64,000 bases of DNA from Stenotrophomonas sp. ISL-67. GTDB lineage: Bacteria; Pseudomonadota; Gammaproteobacteria; Xanthomonadales; Xanthomonadaceae. Every line of letters begins with the position of its first letter. Position 1 is the first letter of the stretch. Of the stretch, positions 13,960 to 22,002 are shown one piece after another. A program made the position numbers and the translations under genes. The stretch is from assembly GCF_018612915.1 (NCBI RefSeq), contig NZ_JAGGRL010000009.1:1-64000 (forward strand). The letters are read 5' to 3'. The notes under the pieces were generated by a model. The model ran no database searches. It was not told where the DNA came from and was given only the letters and a program-made list of their open reading frames with translations.

Positions 13960-15531
13960 TTACGTCCGCTTCCGCACGTACCGCGCCCGCCCTTCACCAT
14001 GCACCACGCTCAGCGCATTCACCTGTCCATGTGCGTCCCGATGAAAGTCGATCTGCAGGCCATCGATATCCGGTGACACGAACCGGTTCGGGCTGAGCGG
14101 CAGCACCTGGCCGTCGCGCGGGATGCCGGCCACGCCCACCCGTACTTCGCCGTTGGTCACCTTGACCTGCAGCGCGGGGATGTCGAAGAAGTCGGCAAGG
14201 GCGCGGCGCTGGTCCATGGGGATGGCGTCGTCGCGCTCGAACACGCCCGCATAGTCGGCGTAGCGGGCATCGCGCAGATCCAACGCCACGGTGTGCACTG
14301 CGGGGTTCACGCCGCGCCCGATGGCATCGCTGAGCGCGTTGCGGATCTCGGCCACCAGCTCGGCGCCGTTCTCGCCGTTGGTGAGGATGACAAGCCCATC
14401 GCCGGTCTCCAGGTAGCCTTCGATCCAGGCGCGGTAGCTGTCGTTGGAACCGCCGTGGTGGAAGATGCGGGTCTGCCCGGCACCGTCCAGGCGCGGGCCG
14501 AGGCCGTGCCAGCTGGGCGAGACCTCGGTCATCATGTCGACGATGATCTCGCGCGGCAGGAAGCTGCCCTCGCCGCGATAACTTGCGGTGAGCGCGGCCA
14601 CGAACGCGGCCAGGTCATTGGTGCTGGTCCACAGGCCGGAAGCGCCCTGTTCGGGGAACGACTGCCAGCCACGCGGCAAGGCGGTGAGTGCGCCGTCGCT
14701 ATCGTGGGCCTTGGCAATGTTGTCGGTGCCCGGCTGCGGGTCGCTGTAGCGGCTGCGCTGCATGCCCAGTGGCGCGAACACCTGCGCGCGGGCGATGGCG
14801 TCGAGCGGCTGACCGGTGACGTCCTCCAGAACCAGCTGCTCGACCATCACGCCGCCACCGGAGTAGTCGCCGCGCTTGCCAGGAGCGTGGACAAGGCGCA
14901 CGGGTTTGTTCTTGGCCGGGGCGATGCCATCGAGAGTCTGCAGCAGGGTGGGCAGCGGTTCGCTGGGCAGGTAGTCGGCGAAGCCATGCACGCCGAGCCC
15001 GCTGGTGTGCGACATCAACATGCGCAGAGTGAGCTGCGGGGCGGGCACCGCTTCGGTGGCGGGTACCTTCCAGCTGCGCAGATAGGCGGCGATGTCCTGG
15101 TCGAGGGCGAGCTTGCCGTCGGCGGCCAACCGCAATGTGGTGGCGGCGGTGACGACTTTGCTTACCGAGCCTACCGAGAACAGGGTGTCCGAATTGACCG
15201 CGCGAGTGGTGCCGGTTTCGCGGGTGCCGTAGCCGGTGCTGTGCACCAGCTTGCCATCACGCAGCACGGCGATGGCCACGCCGGGTACGTGGTGTTGGGC
15301 CATGCGTGCCTGCAGCGACCAGTGCGGTAGTGCGGCGTTGGGTTGCAGTACCGTGGGGCGCAGGCCGTTGTTGAGTACGGCCTCGATCGCAGGGTCCTTG
15401 CGATCGGCGGCGAAGGCCGGTGCGGCGAACAGCAGCGCCATCGCGGTGCACAGGGTGCGACCCAGCAGCGGCGAGGGTGCGCGGTTGCGCGGGGGAACGG
15501 CAGTGGCGTGGGAGGTGGGGGCGTAATCCAT
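13960..15531 (-). CDS. exported serine hydrolase of the beta-lactamase / class C PBP family
   Basis: A 523-residue protein. I start at ATG 15531 (AGAGG upstream), just before the signal peptide 'TAMALLFAAPAFA'; the open frame further upstream lacks a start with support. SxxK is S122-VS-K125, a 'DYSGGG' block stands where YxN is expected, and 'HHGGSN' gives the third motif. The C-terminal ~120 residues are a beta domain seen in DD-peptidase/esterase-like members. Substrate may be peptidoglycan peptides, D-amino acid esters or beta-lactams. It sits 137 bases downstream of blaI-blaR1 on the same strand, so regulation by that pair is likely. Confidence 0.83.
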   Translation of the reverse strand: MDYAPTSHATAVPPRNRAPSPLLGRTLCTAMALLFAAPAFAADRKDPAIEAVLNNGLRPTVLQPNAALPHWSLQARMAQHHVPGVAIAVLRDGKLVHSTGYGTRETGTTRAVNSDTLFSVGSVSKVVTAATTLRLAADGKLALDQDIAAYLRSWKVPATEAVPAPQLTLRMLMSHTSGLGVHGFADYLPSEPLPTLLQTLDGIAPAKNKPVRLVHAPGKRGDYSGGGVMVEQLVLEDVTGQPLDAIARAQVFAPLGMQRSRYSDPQPGTDNIAKAHDSDGALTALPRGWQSFPEQGASGLWTSTNDLAAFVAALTASYRGEGSFLPREIIVDMMTEVSPSWHGLGPRLDGAGQTRIFHHGGSNDSYRAWIEGYLETGDGLVILTNGENGAELVAEIRNALSDAIGRGVNPAVHTVALDLRDARYADYAGVFERDDAIPMDQRRALADFFDIPALQVKVTNGEVRVGVAGIPRDGQVLPLSPNRFVSPDIDGLQIDFHRDAHGQVNALSVVHGEGRARYVRKRT

Positions 15532-15668
15532 GCGGGGCCTCTTCGGGGTTGGGCAGCGCGAAGCGGAGGCGTGCGGGTGCACGCCGCTGGCAGCGGGGAA
15601 TTGCGGACAACAGCGGGCCGTGGCTGACCGTGGACGGCCTCCGGATGGGTGTCGCGGGTGGGCGCGGC

Positions 15669-17210
15669 TTAGCGGCGGGTGTTGATGGCGCCGCGCTGCA
15701 CGAGGTAATCGCGTACGCGCGGGTTGTGTGCCTGGTTGAACGGGGAGCGCCACTGGCCGGCATCGGCCGCTACGCCCAGGTTGACGTCGGCGCCGTGGTC
15801 GATGAGGAAGGCCACGGTGTTGACGTCGCCGGAGCGGGCGGCGTTGATCAGCGGGGTTTCATCGAAGGGCACGATGCGGTTGACGTCTGCACCGGCGGCG
15901 ACGAGGCGTTCCACCACCGGCAGGTGGCCTCGGCGGGCAGCGGCGATTAGCGGGTTGCCGTCGCCAATGGCCTGCAGGTCGGGTTGGGCGCCAAGCGCGA
16001 TCAGGGCATCGACGGTGCCGAGCTGGCCGTTGCGTGCGGCGCTGATCAGGGCCGTGCCATCGCCGCGTATGTTGGTGTCGACGGATACGCCTGCGTTGAT
16101 CAACTGCTGCACCTGGGCGACATCACCTTCCGCTGCGGCGTTGATCAGGCGGGTGGCCTGCGGTGACACGTCGCGTTCGGGTTCGTCATCCATGATCCGC
16201 ACCGGGGCGGTGCCGAGACGTGGGGTGGCGGCTACGGTGACGCTGATGTGCGCGGCGAGGGCGAACACGCAGAGCGCGCTCCACAGGAGGCGGGTGGCCC
16301 AGGCGGTGTGGGCGGTATCCAGGCGCAGCAGGTTGTCGATGCGCTGGGACAGGCCGCTGCGGCTGCCGGACATGGCCACGGCGAGCGGCGCGTTGCCGCG
16401 CTTGGTGGTGAGCAGGCTGTTGATGCCGTTGAGCAGGGAATCGGCGTAGGTGCGGCCGCTGCCACCCTGCGCGGCGGCGCGGGTGTCACAGGCGATTTCG
16501 CGGGCCAGGTCCAGGCGCTTGCCGAGCAGGTGCAGGAACGGGTTCCACCAGTACACGGCGAGCAACGCGCGCTGCGCGGCAGCTACCCACAGGTCGTTGC
16601 GGCGGATGTGGGCGGCTTCGTGAAGGAGCAGGTCGCGCAGGGCGGTAGGAGCCAGGGTGCCGGCGAGGTGGGTTGGAATGAGGATGCGGGGGGAGAACAG
16701 GCCTACGACCATGGGGCCCGAGGCGGTGTCGGAGAGGGCAACGGTGGTGTTGTAGGGGAGGTCGCGGCCGAGCAGAGCGTTGAGGTGGGGGGCGCGGCGG
16801 GAGGTGCGGTGCAGGGTGGTGGTGGAGGCGATGCCGCGCAGTAGTTGCAGCAGGGCGTAGGTGGTGCCGAGGAGCCAGAGCAGGGCGGCTGCGTTCAGGA
16901 GGGCCGACGTGGTAGAGGGGGCCGAATGCGGTTTGGTTTCCATCGGCCGACCAACGGTCGGCGCTACCGCAGACGCATCGACCATATCAGCCGCAACGGT
17001 CGCCGCAGGCGCCGAACGTGCCGGAGGCAGCAGCACCAGCAGCGGCGAGATCGCCGCTATTGCGAAGGCGGCGCAGAGGAGCCAGGAGCGGGCTTCGGCG
17101 CTCAGGCGGCTGCGGGTGACCACCAGGGTAACCAGGGCGAACAGCAGGGCGCTGTGCCAGAGGTGCTGCAGGGCGAAGGTGGCGAGGGCTTGGGTCCAGT
17201 GCACGGTCAT
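15669..17210 (-). CDS. BlaR1/MecR1-type M56 peptidase with C-terminal ankyrin repeats
   Basis: A 513-residue membrane protein. Helices are near residues 10-30, 42-62, 104-126 and ~310-330. The cytoplasmic zinc peptidase motif HEAAH is at 197-201 with E238 in 'AREIACD'. Instead of a penicillin-binding sensor domain, residues ~350-495 are four ankyrin repeats ('NAAAEGDVAQVQQLINAGVS' and three more). After stimulus it should cleave the BlaI repressor encoded upstream. The start codon overlaps the blaI stop (ATGA). A SMAG palindrome lies inside the gene and encodes residues 82-89. The ankyrin region suggests sensing by protein contact rather than beta-lactam acylation. Confidence 0.88.
   Translation of the reverse strand: MTVHWTQALATFALQHLWHSALLFALVTLVVTRSRLSAEARSWLLCAAFAIAAISPLLVLLPPARSAPAATVAADMVDASAVAPTVGRPMETKPHSAPSTTSALLNAAALLWLLGTTYALLQLLRGIASTTTLHRTSRRAPHLNALLGRDLPYNTTVALSDTASGPMVVGLFSPRILIPTHLAGTLAPTALRDLLLHEAAHIRRNDLWVAAAQRALLAVYWWNPFLHLLGKRLDLAREIACDTRAAAQGGSGRTYADSLLNGINSLLTTKRGNAPLAVAMSGSRSGLSQRIDNLLRLDTAHTAWATRLLWSALCVFALAAHISVTVAATPRLGTAPVRIMDDEPERDVSPQATRLINAAAEGDVAQVQQLINAGVSVDTNIRGDGTALISAARNGQLGTVDALIALGAQPDLQAIGDGNPLIAAARRGHLPVVERLVAAGADVNRIVPFDETPLINAARSGDVNTVAFLIDHGADVNLGVAADAGQWRSPFNQAHNPRVRDYLVQRGAINTRR
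16946..16967 (-). repeat. SMAG-type REP inside the blaR1 reading frame
   Basis: GTAGCGCCGACCGTTGGTCG with the completing GC, read on the minus strand, is a full SMAG palindrome: GTAG head and GCCGACC/GGTCGGC stem. It is translated in frame as VAPTVGRP (residues 82-89) in the loop between transmembrane segments. Confidence 0.8.
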
Positions 17211-17602
17211 TTCGGCTTCCCCGGTTTGGCGGCGTCGTCCACGCGCTTCTGCAGCGCCTGCAGTTCGTCGACGTCCATGTCGTGTTCTTCGATCAGGTGC
17301 TGGGCAAGCACGCTGGGCGAATCGTTGAAGAACGATCTGAGCAGGTTCTCCAGCGCCTGCCTGCGCGCTTCGCTGCGGCTGATGGCGGCGCTGTAGATGA
17401 AGGCACGGCCCTCGGTGCGATGGTGCACGAGGCCCTTCTTGCCCAGCACTTTGAACATGGTGAGCACGGTGGTGTAGGCCACTGGCTTTTTCTTTGACAG
17501 CTCATCGGCCACCTCGCGCACGGACGCTTCCTTCTTCTTCCACAGCACTTCGAGGATGCGGCGCTCGGAATCGGTGAGCGTGGGGGAAGGTGGGCGGGCC
17601 AT
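17207..17602 (-). CDS. blaI: BlaI/MecI/CopY-family transcriptional repressor
   Basis: A 131-residue protein. Winged-helix residues ~8-75: 'LTDSERRILEVLWKKKEASV', 'VAYTTVLTMFKVLGKKGLV', 'HHRTEGRAFIYS', a classic BlaI/Penicillinase_R signature. The C-terminal ~50 residues form the dimerisation helices. It binds dyad operators and is inactivated by the M56 protease encoded next. Its TGA overlaps the blaR1 ATG. A dyad ACTA-N6-TAGT lies at 17668-17681 upstream, pointing to autoregulation. Confidence 0.9.
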   Translation of the reverse strand: MARPPSPTLTDSERRILEVLWKKKEASVREVADELSKKKPVAYTTVLTMFKVLGKKGLVHHRTEGRAFIYSAAISRSEARRQALENLLRSFFNDSPSVLAQHLIEEHDMDVDELQALQKRVDDAAKPGKPK

Positions 17603-17664
17603 GGTCGGCGTCTACTGCTTTATTAGTTGATGACCTCCATCCTGCTCCCGGTCGGATCCACGTG

Positions 17665-17684
17665 TCAACTAGTTAATTAGTAAT
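17665..17684. promoter_or_regulatory. candidate BlaI operator
   Basis: AACTAGTTAATTAGTAA (17667-17683) holds the dyad ACTA-N6-TAGT (17668-17681). A second half-site TTAGTTGA is at 17623-17630. Position ~65 bp upstream of the blaI start and the dyad layout fit BlaI-family operators (ACTACA-NN-TGTAGT type), though the central bases differ. Confidence 0.5.
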
Positions 17685-17744
17685 TGGCGAACGCACGCGG
17701 CCATTCCGGATGGCGAGTTCATCTGGGCGGGCGGTTGGCGCGTG

Positions 17745-18677
17745 TCAGTGCTTGACCGCCAAAACCCCATCCAACGCCAGCTCGGCCTTGAAGCCAGCCT
17801 TCTCCAAGCGCTTGGCCACTTCACGCGGCACGTCACGGCCGCTGGTGAGCTTGTTGGGCGCGCCGGTGTAATGGAACATGCGCCCGCCCTTGCGGATGAC
17901 GCGGGACAGTTGGTCGTAGAACACCTGCGAATACAGTTCACCGGCAATGCCGAAGCGCGGCGGGTCGTGCAGGATGGCGTCCACTGAACTGCTCTCCAGC
18001 GTTTCAATCGCCTGCGAAACATCGCCACGGGTGAGCGAGAGCCGGCCGCCGCTGCTCGGCGCGTCAGGATCGGGCGACCACGGGTTGAGGGTGCGCAGCC
18101 ACAGCACATCGGGATTCTTTTCGAACGACTGGATGCGGGCAACGCCGGCTTCCAGGCAGCAGGCGGCGAAGTAGCCCAGCCCGCCGCAGGTATCGAGCAC
18201 GGTCTTGCCGGCCGGGGCCACCAGCGCCACCTTGCGGCGCGCATCCTCGTAGGGCGACACCTGCGCGCTGGGCAGCATCTTGATGCCGTCGATCTCGAAG
18301 GTGGGCGCGTCCCACTCGGTGGGCACCAATTTGATCAGCGCTGTGCCGAACCGGGATACCGCCAGGAACTCCTCGCCATCCCAGTAGTACAGGGTGCGGT
18401 CCTTGGTCTTGCCCGGGTAGGGGTAGGTTTCGCCCTTCCACTGCCAGCTCTCCGCGCCCAACGTGGCGGTGCCGGTGGAGCGCGCCAGGTCGAGCGAGCC
18501 GGTCCATTCGGTGGCACCGCTGTCGCGGGCGCGGACCAGGGCTTCGGCAAGGGGGCGGGTGAGCAGGGGGCCGGTGTAATGGGGCACGGGATCAGGGCAG
18601 ACCGCGCTGCAGGGCAGCCGGCCGACGGGCAGGAAGGGGTGGGCATCGTAACCGAGATGGGCGCTGGGCTGGTTCAC
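17745..18677 (-). CDS. class I SAM-dependent methyltransferase (COG2521-like)
   Basis: A 310-residue protein starting at GTG 18677, behind GGAG. The GTGA overlaps the stop of the preceding gene. Residues ~145-310 are the Rossmann methyltransferase fold: motif I 'VLDTCGGLGYFAACCLEAG', acidic residue 'SFEKNPD', motif IV 'ILHDPPRFG'. The DPP(R/F/Y) motif fits N- or C5-methylation of nucleic acid or another planar nitrogen. Residues ~1-140 include 'PVPHYTGPLLTRPLAEALV' and 'LIKLVPTEWDAPTFEIDGIK', as in the predicted methyltransferases grouped as COG2521. Substrate unknown. Confidence 0.75.
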   Translation of the reverse strand: MNQPSAHLGYDAHPFLPVGRLPCSAVCPDPVPHYTGPLLTRPLAEALVRARDSGATEWTGSLDLARSTGTATLGAESWQWKGETYPYPGKTKDRTLYYWDGEEFLAVSRFGTALIKLVPTEWDAPTFEIDGIKMLPSAQVSPYEDARRKVALVAPAGKTVLDTCGGLGYFAACCLEAGVARIQSFEKNPDVLWLRTLNPWSPDPDAPSSGGRLSLTRGDVSQAIETLESSSVDAILHDPPRFGIAGELYSQVFYDQLSRVIRKGGRMFHYTGAPNKLTSGRDVPREVAKRLEKAGFKAELALDGVLAVKH

Positions 18678-19033
18678 GCAGGGGGCTCCGGTGGATGTTC
18701 CGTGCTGCGGCTGCAGCTCCAGCCGCCGTAGGTGCCCGGACCGCTGGTGGTCGAGTCGCCATCTGGCGGGTACATCTGGTGGAACCAGCAGTAAGTGGCG
18801 TGGTACATCCGGGTGGCGCGGGACTGGCGCGCGTACTGGTAGGTGAATGAGCCGTCTTCGTTGGGGATGAGGACCTGCTCCACGGCTGCCTTGCCGCCGT
18901 TGAAGTCGTCCCACAGGGCGGTACGGATGATGACGTGGGTGCCGTCGTCGGAGAAACCGGGGCAGTCGTGGTAGCCGGGTGGGAACGGCTCGGAAGGAGT
19001 AGTGGCAAGCAGGACTAGAAGCACTGAGAACAT
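18674..19033 (-). CDS. small exported hypothetical protein
   Basis: A 119-residue protein starting at ATG 19033 with a short signal peptide (MFSVLLVLLATTPS). The mature part has four cysteines ('YHDCPGF', 'TYCWFHQ', 'WSCSRS') suited to disulfides. The frame extends upstream without supported starts. The stop overlaps the GTG of the methyltransferase gene, so both are on one message. Family not recognised. Confidence 0.6.
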   Translation of the reverse strand: MFSVLLVLLATTPSEPFPPGYHDCPGFSDDGTHVIIRTALWDDFNGGKAAVEQVLIPNEDGSFTYQYARQSRATRMYHATYCWFHQMYPPDGDSTTSGPGTYGGWSCSRSTEHPPEPPA

Positions 19034-19182
19034 GGGGGGCTGCGCGGTGGGCCAAGGTGGGGCCACTCTGGTCGAGTCGATCCGACGATCACCGTGCACT
19101 GCATCGCAGCTCTGGAAATCGGACGATGGAAACATCCAATACTGTGCAGCGCGTCGCCTGTGGACGGGTCTAGAATGACAGC

Positions 19183-20001
19183 ATGTCCATCTTCCACCGC
19201 GTCGTTCTGCGCTTCCTGGGGTGCATGCCCGCCGTGCTGCTGGGGGCGTGTGCCGTGCCTGGCAGCGGGCCGCCACCGGCCGCGATAGACAACGTGCGCT
19301 CGGTGGAGATCCAGTACCAGTACAGCGGCTGGAGCCATGCAGACGAGGTGCACCGGCTGCAGCGCAGCGGAGGCCAACGCGCGTTTACCCGCACCTCGAT
19401 GGCGGAAACGGCGGATGGCGTGGAAACCACGCGGGCCACAGTGCCGGCACAGCGGGTAGGCGAACTGGTGTGGGCATTGTCGGCACCACCGTGGCCGCGC
19501 GAGCGGGCGGTGCAGGTAGTGGCACGCCGGGTGCCACCGGCGCGGATGATGGAGAACGCAGTGATCGTCGCACGCGATGACGTGCCCGGCTGCAGCAAAG
19601 AAGACATCCGCAACCGCATGTTTGCCCATCTGAGTGGCGCTGCCCTGCGCACACAGTTGGACGCGTATTACCAGAAAACGTTCTGGACCGACGACTACCC
19701 CGTGATGCGCGTGGTGATCTCCTTCCGCAACGCGCCGGACCGGGTGATCTCGTCGCGTTCGCAGCGGCTGTTCATGCTGCCGTGGACGCTGGGCGACCTG
19801 CCCCCGCCAGGCACCCGGGATGCCGGCCCGTACAGCTGGTCGTTGCCCGTCAGTGACGCGCTGCGCCGGCTGCTGCCGACCACCTCGCAGGCCGCCCAGC
19901 GGTTGGCTGAGGACACCGACAGGCGTCTGGCGACGAACGTGGCTGACGTGGCTGAGCTGGAATGTATGCGGGAACACGGTGACGCGCGCGCTGCGCCTTG
20001 A
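19183..20001 (+). CDS. lipoprotein of unknown function
   Basis: A 272-residue protein with a lipoprotein signal peptide and lipobox 'LLGAC' (cysteine near residue 23). The mature part starts with a Pro-rich linker and then an alpha/beta domain with 'VRSVEIQYQYSGWSHADEVH' and 'VIVARDDVPGCSKEDIRNRM'. No named domain recognised. It is divergent from the 18674-19033 gene and immediately upstream of the RAYT gene. Confidence 0.65.
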   Translation: MSIFHRVVLRFLGCMPAVLLGACAVPGSGPPPAAIDNVRSVEIQYQYSGWSHADEVHRLQRSGGQRAFTRTSMAETADGVETTRATVPAQRVGELVWALSAPPWPRERAVQVVARRVPPARMMENAVIVARDDVPGCSKEDIRNRMFAHLSGAALRTQLDAYYQKTFWTDDYPVMRVVISFRNAPDRVISSRSQRLFMLPWTLGDLPPPGTRDAGPYSWSLPVSDALRRLLPTTSQAAQRLAEDTDRRLATNVADVAELECMREHGDARAAP

Positions 20002-20098
20002 AGGTACTCAAACCTGACGTTCTGTCGGGTGTCACCCCGACGCAGCTGCACGCACTGAGCTGATCGTTCGCATCCGCGCAGATTTGCACACTGCGCGC

Positions 20099-20584
20099 AT
20101 GGTCACCGACAACCCCTCCTGGCAACCCGGAAGCGCGTACTTCTTCAGCGCGCATCTTCGCGACCGCCGCAGCCGCCTGCTGGTGGAGCACACGCAGGTG
20201 CTGCGGCTGGCCTTCCGGATAGCGCAGCAGGTTCGCCCGTTCCGGATCAACGCGATCGTGGTACTGCCTGACCATCTGCATGGCGTGTGGACGCTGCCGA
20301 TTGGCGACGAGGACGGCGACCGGCGTTGGCGGCAGATACAGGCGGTGTTCGACCGCCAGCTGCCTGGCCATCCACCGCGCGCGATGGTGCGCCGGGACCG
20401 CTGCGTGCGGCCGCTGTGGCATGACGATTTCCGCGAGCACCGCTTGGTGGATGCCAACGATGTGCAGCGCCACATCGCCTACGTGCACGACTACCCGGTA
20501 CAGCACGGGTTGGTGCGTGAGGCCTCCGAATGGCCCTACAGCTCCATCCACCGCCGCTGCGTCAGGGAGGGTGGGCCATGCTGA
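20099..20584 (+). CDS. REP-associated tyrosine transposase (RAYT, Y1/HUH family)
   Basis: A 161-residue protein starting at ATG 20099 (the frame extends upstream only to TTG). The HUH motif is H59-L-H61 in 'VVLPDHLHGVW', and candidate catalytic tyrosines are Y128 and Y132 in 'HIAYVHDYPVQHGL'. The ending 'EWPYSSIHR' is typical of RAYTs. These single-copy, domesticated transposases are thought to mobilise and maintain REP palindromes; the many SMAG GTAG elements in this window are its natural substrates. No clear intact REP pair directly flanks the gene, only GC-rich hairpins after it. Confidence 0.9.
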   Translation: MVTDNPSWQPGSAYFFSAHLRDRRSRLLVEHTQVLRLAFRIAQQVRPFRINAIVVLPDHLHGVWTLPIGDEDGDRRWRQIQAVFDRQLPGHPPRAMVRRDRCVRPLWHDDFREHRLVDANDVQRHIAYVHDYPVQHGLVREASEWPYSSIHRRCVREGGPC

Positions 20585-20953
20585 AGTACGGGCGGGCCGC
20601 GCCGCGCGGCGTGCGCTGGATGATGGGGAGGCGAATCGGATGGCTGGCGCGACCTGTGCGCAGGTCGCTGCGGCAGGCGGCTGGTGAACCACGTGGGCGC
20701 CGCCGGGCGCTGCTGACGGGGGGGGCGGTGCAGCGGGGCCGTACGTGGCAATGGGCGGTCGTGCCGGTGCAGGCAAGCTCCACTGCGTGCGCGGGCCGTC
20801 CGTACAGGGGAGAGGGAGCGCGGCGGCAGGTCCGCCGCTACCTGCAGTGCCCACACCGGGGTTTGGTGCGGCGGGGATCCGCACCGACGAGGAAGCCCCG
20901 GCGGCAGCTGCATATCCGCGGTTCGCCGCAGGGCTGTGCCCTGGGTGTGGCGC
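20585..20953. other. 369-bp GC-rich stretch without a supported gene
   Basis: An Arg-rich open frame (from ATG 20578) runs through it but has no ribosome site or family likeness. A hairpin GCGACCTG/CAGGTCGC is near 20650-20670. Probably REP-like or decayed DNA trailing the RAYT. Confidence 0.4.
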
Positions 20954-21379
20954 TCAGGGACAGGTGACCTGAAACACCGGGCCGGCACCGATAAGGACCA
21001 GCGCCATGTAGTCGCTGTCCTTGTCCTTCCCCTTGAGGGTGGCGCCGGGATTGAAGTGGAAGATGCCGAAGCCGCCCGTGGGGCGCACCAGGGCCTTGTC
21101 GATCTGGTCGGCATCATCGTTGAAGAAACGGGCGATATCGGCGCGCGAGGAGAGCTGCAGCGGCGTGGTGTCGCGCTGCCATTGCTCGTCGCGGTTGAAG
21201 GAGACGAAGTACTGGCCCTGCTGTTGCTCGATGCGGAACTCGGCCGGCTTGCGCGGGTGGGTGGCGAAGCAACCCAGCAGCGGATCGGAGGAGAACACCC
21301 CAGCGGCGTTGTCGCGGTCGCGGCAGGCTGAGAGCAGCAACAGGCTGGGTAGCAGAAGCAGGAATGGCAGTGTGCGCAT
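20954..21379 (-). CDS. small lipoprotein of unknown function
   Basis: A 141-residue protein starting at the ATG that opens the signal peptide 'MRTLPFLLLLPSLLLLSAC' (lipobox LSAC). The upstream extension of the frame overlaps the divergent membrane-protein gene and is not supported. The mature part has a beta-strand-rich pattern ('EFRIEQQQGQYFVSFN', 'GFGIFHFNPGATLKG'). No family recognised. Confidence 0.65.
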   Translation of the reverse strand: MRTLPFLLLLPSLLLLSACRDRDNAAGVFSSDPLLGCFATHPRKPAEFRIEQQQGQYFVSFNRDEQWQRDTTPLQLSSRADIARFFNDDADQIDKALVRPTGGFGIFHFNPGATLKGKDKDSDYMALVLIGAGPVFQVTCP

Positions 21380-21491
21380 GGCGGATCCCCCCAGGGACAG
21401 GTCTTGGGGCACATCGTGAGCCTTGGCCTGCGCAGGCGGTGTGTACGCGCTGCGTTGGGTGTACGGTTGGGGAGACCTACGGAGCATGTAC

Positions 21492-21827
21492 ATGTCGCAA
21501 CCTACTTCCCAGCCGCTGCATACCCGTGTAGATTCCGCCGCCGCCGGCCAGCGCTGGCCGCTGCTTGGCGCCGCCAGTTGGCTTGTGTCGCCAGCGATCC
21601 TGGCGGCGGCTTATGCAGTGGCGCAGGCATCACCCGAGACGGGGCGGCTGCTGGTCGGAAGCGCCGGGGTGGCGGTGGGCGTACTGGCCTCGTCAGTGCT
21701 GGGGCTGCTGCTGACCATTGGCTCACGCGTACGCCGCGAACGCTGGCCGTGGGTGGGCATTGCCGGCGCCATCATCACCGCGCTGCCGTTGGGGTTGTTC
21801 CTGGTGGGGATGATGCTGCGCCTTTGA
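21492..21827 (+). CDS. small inner-membrane protein
   Basis: A 111-residue protein starting at ATG 21492, seven bases after GGAG (the earlier ATG at 21486 sits too close to that site). Three hydrophobic segments near residues 25-45, 52-75 and 88-108. No family recognised. Its stop is followed within 15 bases by a ~161-bp repeat. Confidence 0.6.
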   Translation: MSQPTSQPLHTRVDSAAAGQRWPLLGAASWLVSPAILAAAYAVAQASPETGRLLVGSAGVAVGVLASSVLGLLLTIGSRVRRERWPWVGIAGAIITALPLGLFLVGMMLRL

Positions 21828-21841
21828 AGGGGCGCAAACCC

Positions 21842-22002
21842 GTAGAGCCAGGCCGCGCCGCGTGACCAATGGGCGCCGTTTGGATCAAGGCGTCGCCACG
21901 CGCCCGGGGCTGACCGCATTGGACAGGGGGATGGCGTTTGCCTGGCTGCCTACGTCCGGCGCACGCGCACCTGAAACACCATCCACGCAGGGCTGGATCT
22001 AC
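21842..22002 (-). repeat. ~161-bp REP-bounded repeat, copy A
   Basis: Begins GTAGAGCCAGGCCGCGCC and ends GGCTGGATCTAC. It is roughly 80% identical by eye to 23352-23515. AGCCAGGC near the left end can pair with GCCTGGCT near 21950, and the right end is GTAG-headed on the minus strand. The terminal CTAC contains the TAG stop of dmeF (21999-22001). Confidence 0.75.

Noticed and set aside
13960..15531. Acquired beta-lactamase resistance gene
   Set aside because: It is a general serine hydrolase of the class C/PBP type with an additional C-terminal domain and YSG in place of YxN; resistance cannot be claimed.
20530..20967. Arg-rich ORF after the RAYT gene
   Set aside because: Composition is that of GC-rich non-coding DNA, with no Shine-Dalgarno and no recognisable family.
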